Part shown: one piece after another, positions 60,871 to 63,198 of the stretch
How the letters are laid out: each line of letters starts with the position of its first letter
How positions within the stretch are numbered: the first letter of the stretch is position 1
Source: a virus
IMG/VR virus record: IMGVR_UViG_3300020473_000028
Location: 1 to 63,198 of that record
DNA length: 63,198 nucleotides
Reading direction: 5' to 3' (one strand)
The notes under the pieces: generated by a model
Databases searched by the model: none
Seen by the model: the letters and a program-made list of their open reading frames with translations, nothing else
What the model was told of the DNA's origin: nothing
Program-made: the position numbers and the translations under genes

Positions 60871-60873
60871 GTA

Positions 60874-61014
60874 TCATTTAGTGACCCATAATCTGTTTTC
60901 TCTAATGTATTCCCACTGTATGATGATTAACTCCTTAAGTGTTATAAACACATAGTTAATCTGTTCTCCGTAAGTAACATTGTAGTGAGGGTAATCGTTC
61001 TTGTTATTTGTCAT
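60874..61014 (-). CDS. Small hypothetical phage protein (46 aa)
   Basis: A 46-aa frame starting MTNNKNDYPHYNVTYGEQIN and ending RENRLWVTK. Its ATG overlaps the stop of the gene upstream as TAATG, the same coupling used by several certain gene pairs here, which is the main reason to accept it. The middle (YVFITLKELIIIQWEYI) is hydrophobic but short for a membrane segment. Function unknown. Confidence 0.6.
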   Translation of the reverse strand: MTNNKNDYPHYNVTYGEQINYVFITLKELIIIQWEYIRENRLWVTK

Positions 61015-61289
61015 TATGGGTCTATGTATCTTCCCTCTTGTGATTTATACATTGCGGATGAAGATTGTTGTTCTTCCGTATTATTTTGTAACTCCAATTC
61101 ATCCCAGTATTTGTTATTACATAAGAGGTTAACTTCTCCATAAGGATAACAAGAATGTTCTGCTAATTCTGGGGGTTTCTTCCACCTTCTAAGTGTTATA
61201 GTTATATACATTTTATCGATGAAATTAACCTCTCCTATTTCATCTTTCCATTTAACGATTTGCCCCTTTTTAAACTCATTGAAACGCAT
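61014..61289 (-). CDS. Hypothetical phage protein (91 aa)
   Basis: I place the start at the ATG at 61289 (MRFNEFKKGQIVKWKDEIGE) because it has a GAGG Shine-Dalgarno 10-13 nt upstream, lies 11 nt after the stop of the upstream gene, and avoids the TTG start at 61334. The first half resembles small SH3-like or KOW-like beta barrels (FKKGQIVKWKDEIGEVNFID, MYITITLRRW) often seen in phage accessory proteins. The C-terminal third is Glu/Gln/Ser-rich. Function unknown. Confidence 0.65.
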   Translation of the reverse strand: MRFNEFKKGQIVKWKDEIGEVNFIDKMYITITLRRWKKPPELAEHSCYPYGEVNLLCNNKYWDELELQNNTEEQQSSSAMYKSQEGRYIDP

Positions 61290-61299
61290 GTAATTTGCC

Positions 61300-61488
61300 T
61301 CAGTGATTATCAACAACGTCCCAAAACCATCCAATTGATTTTATATAATCAAAGCATGAAAAACGTGGGAGATCTTTATATCTATCTCCCCTAGAGTTTC
61401 TAACACCATCCATATACAATTCTAGGTCACTAACTGTTTCAAACGTACCATGTAATTTGTCGTCTGAATCATATACTTTATACTGCAT
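61300..61488 (-). CDS. Hypothetical phage protein (62 aa)
   Basis: A 62-aa protein (MQYKVYDSDDKLHGTFETVS ... FDYIKSIGWFWDVVDNH). The N-terminus resembles short phage proteins with a beta-hairpin followed by a helix. Start ATG is 2 nt after the stop of the gene upstream; the next gene starts 10 nt downstream. It belongs to the compact accessory cluster at the right end. Function unknown. Confidence 0.65.
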   Translation of the reverse strand: MQYKVYDSDDKLHGTFETVSDLELYMDGVRNSRGDRYKDLPRFSCFDYIKSIGWFWDVVDNH

Positions 61489-61490
61489 GA

Positions 61491-61763
61491 TTAGATGTGT
61501 ATGTAATAACGAAGGTCTCCAGATATCTCCCCATGAATGTTATTTTCTGGGTCATCTTTTAACCTACAAAATCTTCTTACTGGCACAACTGCTACACAAT
61601 CTTCATCCCAACATAGGGCATCTTGTTGTAACATATCATCTGAAAATGATTGTAATTCTGTTAACAAATCAAGGTAAGTCATAGTGTCGTTTGTGTTAAA
61701 TTGGTGGACATAACTATCCCATCCCGTTGTTAATGTATTCCAAGGAATTAGGATAGGGTGCAT
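61491..61763 (-). CDS. Hypothetical phage protein (90 aa)
   Basis: A 90-aa protein (MHPILIPWNTLTTGWDSYVH ... DLRYYIHI), with helical segment TYLDLLTELQSFSDDMLQQD and a strand-rich acidic part (CWDEDCVAVVPVRRFCRL). Its ATG overlaps the stop of the upstream gene as TAATG (shared base 61763), so it is translationally coupled. Three Cys are present (CWDEDC, RRFCR); a metal site is conceivable but not supported. Function unknown. Confidence 0.65.
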   Translation of the reverse strand: MHPILIPWNTLTTGWDSYVHQFNTNDTMTYLDLLTELQSFSDDMLQQDALCWDEDCVAVVPVRRFCRLKDDPENNIHGEISGDLRYYIHI

Positions 61764-62083
61764 TACTTATAGTGTACCATATTGTCGAGGTTGTTGTTAC
61801 TTTCACTCGGCAAATCTGTGCCACTCTTAGTAACATACTCCTTAATAATAGCATATGCTTGATTAAAAATAGGAGTGAAATCTAACTCTCCTCGCAAACA
61901 ATGAGCGAGTTCATCTATCTGCTCTGATGTTAAACAATGGTCAGGATGTCTAATATCACATAGAGGGATAGTATGTTCTACTAATTCATTCAAATTAATA
62001 GTAATTTCATAGTCACGATATACTGGCATGGGAGGATTAGGGTGTAATTGTTGATAATCAGGAGTGATGATTACTTCGGACAT
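61763..62083 (-). CDS. Hypothetical phage protein (106 aa)
   Basis: I start at the ATG at 62083 (MSEVIITPDYQQLHPNPPMP) instead of the GTG at 62125, because the extra residues are non-conserved-looking. No strong Shine-Dalgarno is seen, but CTAAATAA lies 5-12 nt upstream and may be a degenerate late element. The protein has a strand (YRDYEITINLNELVEHTIPL) and a helix LTSEQIDELAHCLRGEL. Coupled to the next gene by TAATG. Function unknown. Confidence 0.6.
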   Translation of the reverse strand: MSEVIITPDYQQLHPNPPMPVYRDYEITINLNELVEHTIPLCDIRHPDHCLTSEQIDELAHCLRGELDFTPIFNQAYAIIKEYVTKSGTDLPSESNNNLDNMVHYK

Positions 62084-62149
62084 AATGTTATTTAGAGGCA
62101 AAAAAATCGGGGCGTGGATAACCACAACCCTGACATATTGTTGATAGAT

Positions 62150-62329
62150 CTATTCACATAGGTCTTCAAATATCTTAAATGCTGTTGCATTTATGGCATC
62201 TAATGTACCCTTGCTAAATGTGCATAACTCGTTTAATTCGTGGTCTGTTAGTTTATTACTAACTCTGAAATCATCCCACGCTGTTTCAAAACAGTCTTCT
62301 AATAGTGCTTCGTGATGTAAACTTGACAT
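62150..62329 (-). CDS. Hypothetical phage protein (59 aa)
   Basis: Start at the ATG at 62329 (MSSLHHEALLEDCFETAWDD), which has a GGAG Shine-Dalgarno just upstream; a longer frame from 62389 would overlap the previous gene by 55 nt and has no such site. The protein is acidic and helical (FRVSNKLTDHELNELCTFSK, DAINATAFKIFEDLCE) with three Cys. Function unknown. Confidence 0.6.
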   Translation of the reverse strand: MSSLHHEALLEDCFETAWDDFRVSNKLTDHELNELCTFSKGTLDAINATAFKIFEDLCE

Positions 62330-62334
62330 AATAA

Positions 62335-62562
62335 TTAAACTCCAATTAATGATACTGAATTTGCATAATCTTGTTTTAGATGTAAACAAGTCTTATGAAT
62401 TTGGAAGAGTAAAGACATATCTACTCCCTCCCAATCTGTCCACTCTGATACATAATCCCAAGTGTCAAAATCACCTGTGCCATCAACATTTAGTGGGCAA
62501 GATTTGAATTCTAAATCTTCATCAACCCAGAAGATTCTTCCGAAAGCGTCACTACTATACAT
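62335..62562 (-). CDS. Hypothetical phage protein (75 aa)
   Basis: Start at the ATG at 62562 (MYSSDAFGRIFWVDEDLEFK), chosen because a perfect GGAGGT Shine-Dalgarno precedes it by about 9 nt; the longer frame from 62667 would lie inside the upstream gene. It overlaps the stop of that gene by 8 nt. Trp- and Asp-rich (DTWDYVSEWTDWEGVDMSLL) with two Cys. Function unknown. Confidence 0.65.
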   Translation of the reverse strand: MYSSDAFGRIFWVDEDLEFKSCPLNVDGTGDFDTWDYVSEWTDWEGVDMSLLFQIHKTCLHLKQDYANSVSLIGV

Positions 62563-62815
62563 TGTAAGTAACCTCCGTAGATGATACAAACTGATGGCAA
62601 TTTGAGTGGTCAATGTTATTATCAACATACTTAAATGTATGAATCTTGTCATACACTTCATTGACATATTGCTGAGTTGTCATTATTCTTTTTGACATAG
62701 TTTGACCCATGAATGTAAGAATTCTGAGAACTCTATCAGGATGTTTAACATTATCCCATGTTTTTACAGGATAGTAGTCACTAACCATGTGACCATTTTT
62801 AGAAGAAAGTTGCAT
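62555..62815 (-). CDS. Hypothetical phage protein (86 aa)
   Basis: An 86-aa basic protein (MQLSSKNGHMVSDYYPVKTW, KHPDRVLRILTFMGQTMSKR, TTQQYVNEVYDKIHTFKY). A CGGAG Shine-Dalgarno lies just upstream of the ATG at 62815. It is mixed alpha/beta by eye and has a single Cys near the end. Part of the accessory cluster; function unknown. Confidence 0.65.
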   Translation of the reverse strand: MQLSSKNGHMVSDYYPVKTWDNVKHPDRVLRILTFMGQTMSKRIMTTQQYVNEVYDKIHTFKYVDNNIDHSNCHQFVSSTEVTYNV

Positions 62816-62848
62816 AATAAAACTCCGAATGTGTGTAATTAAATGTTA

Positions 62849-63154
62849 TTAAACTTGGGACATTGCCAAGTCTTTTAGATAATCTTCGGCACAATCTTGT
62901 GCGTCAAAAATGTTATCAAAAGAACCGAGATGAAACTCAGTGCCTATGATGCAACCTTTTGAGTCGTCATAGGACATTGTTTTGACCTCAAAGCGGTCTC
63001 CACCGTAGTGGTAGATTGAAAGACTAGAGTCTAGAGTGTTCTCACGTCTGTAAGAATCGAAGATAGAGGTTCTAACCCCCTGAGTCCACTCGAAACCTAG
63101 ATAGTCGTCACATAGATTGACGCACTGTTGAAAAAGAGTTTTAGAATTTGACAT
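62849..63154 (-). CDS. Hypothetical phage protein (101 aa)
   Basis: A 101-aa protein (MSNSKTLFQQCVNLCDDYLG ... EDYLKDLAMSQV). Pattern is helix, strand-rich centre (SLSIYHYGGDRFEVKTMSYD, GCIIGTEFHLGSF), helix (FDAQDCAEDYLKDLA), like a small alpha/beta fold; four Cys. It is the first gene of the visible cluster; the 44 nt upstream to the window edge show no clear promoter. Function unknown. Confidence 0.65.
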   Translation of the reverse strand: MSNSKTLFQQCVNLCDDYLGFEWTQGVRTSIFDSYRRENTLDSSLSIYHYGGDRFEVKTMSYDDSKGCIIGTEFHLGSFDNIFDAQDCAEDYLKDLAMSQV

Positions 63155-63198
63155 AATTTTGAAATTGAATGTTTGTTGCCTTTGATAATCAAGTGATT

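Larger units (their letters stand above)
60538..60873. other. Non-coding regulatory region, candidate origin
   Basis: A 336-bp stretch with no gene. It holds a sigma70-type promoter (60688-60717), two copies of GGTAATTAAC (60752-60761 and 60798-60807), an 8-bp inverted repeat and three perfect plus one 1-mismatch TTTTCCACA box (the last at 60862-60870 on the opposite strand). Confidence 0.6.

Noticed and set aside
61290-61334. Longer start (TTG) for the gene at 61014-61289
   Set aside because: Overlaps the upstream gene and lacks the GAGG site that the ATG at 61289 has.
62084-62125. GTG start extending the gene at 61763-62083
   Set aside because: No Shine-Dalgarno; added residues are hydrophobic and unlike the rest.

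Overview
This window looks like part of a T4-like marine cyanophage genome (contractile-tailed, Kyanoviridae-type). It is AT-rich, every gene I accept is on the minus strand, and the order matches the virion module of such phages: a conserved structural protein and a PAAR tip protein, then gp25, gp6, gp7, fibre proteins, gp8, a DUF4815 protein, a long tail fibre, gp13, gp14, gp15 and gp16. A heme oxygenase points to a cyanobacterial host (Prochlorococcus or Synechococcus). I ran no database search; family names come from recognising the sequences.

Layout in the direction of transcription (right to left). 63.2-60.9 kb: a run of small, tightly packed, often translationally coupled unknown genes. 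60.87-60.54 kb: a non-coding stretch with four TTTTCCACA-type boxes, a repeated 10-mer and a sigma70-like promoter. 60.5-59.0 kb: a DUF8033-like gene with a terminator, then small genes including an AbrB-fold-like protein. 59.0-56.0 kb: a Cys-rich virion protein, a PAAR protein and a tiny basic protein. 56.0-53.1 kb: a metabolic island of a tandem 2OG-Fe(II)-oxygenase-like protein, heme oxygenase and a second 2OG oxygenase. 53.05-25.8 kb: a 52-aa gene, gp25, gp6 and an 8,210-residue gp7. 25.8-4.5 kb: two appendage proteins carrying cupredoxin/YHYH-like domains, gp8, a DUF4815 protein, two small coiled-coil proteins and a 2,196-aa fibre. 4.5-0.1 kb: neck gp13/gp14, tail completion gp15, small terminase gp16, a beta-rich virion protein with its own late promoter and a basic protein. 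A last gene runs off the left edge.

Regulation can be read directly. Phage late-promoter elements (NATAAATA on the minus strand) lie 22-37 nt upstream of six gene starts and divide the module into late transcription units. One typical sigma70 promoter serves the DUF8033-like gene, and two strong hairpin-plus-T terminators are present.

The most unusual material is in the appendage and baseplate proteins. gp7 carries a 7.6-kb array of about 21 diverged Cys...YPR repeats, LamG-like domains, a propeller-like region and repeated helical modules. Two neighbouring proteins contain amicyanin-like His/Cys-His-Met ligand sets, which suggests copper-binding domains on the virion. The other points of note are the candidate DnaA-box cluster and an orphan heme oxygenase coupled to an oxygenase inside the baseplate gene cluster.
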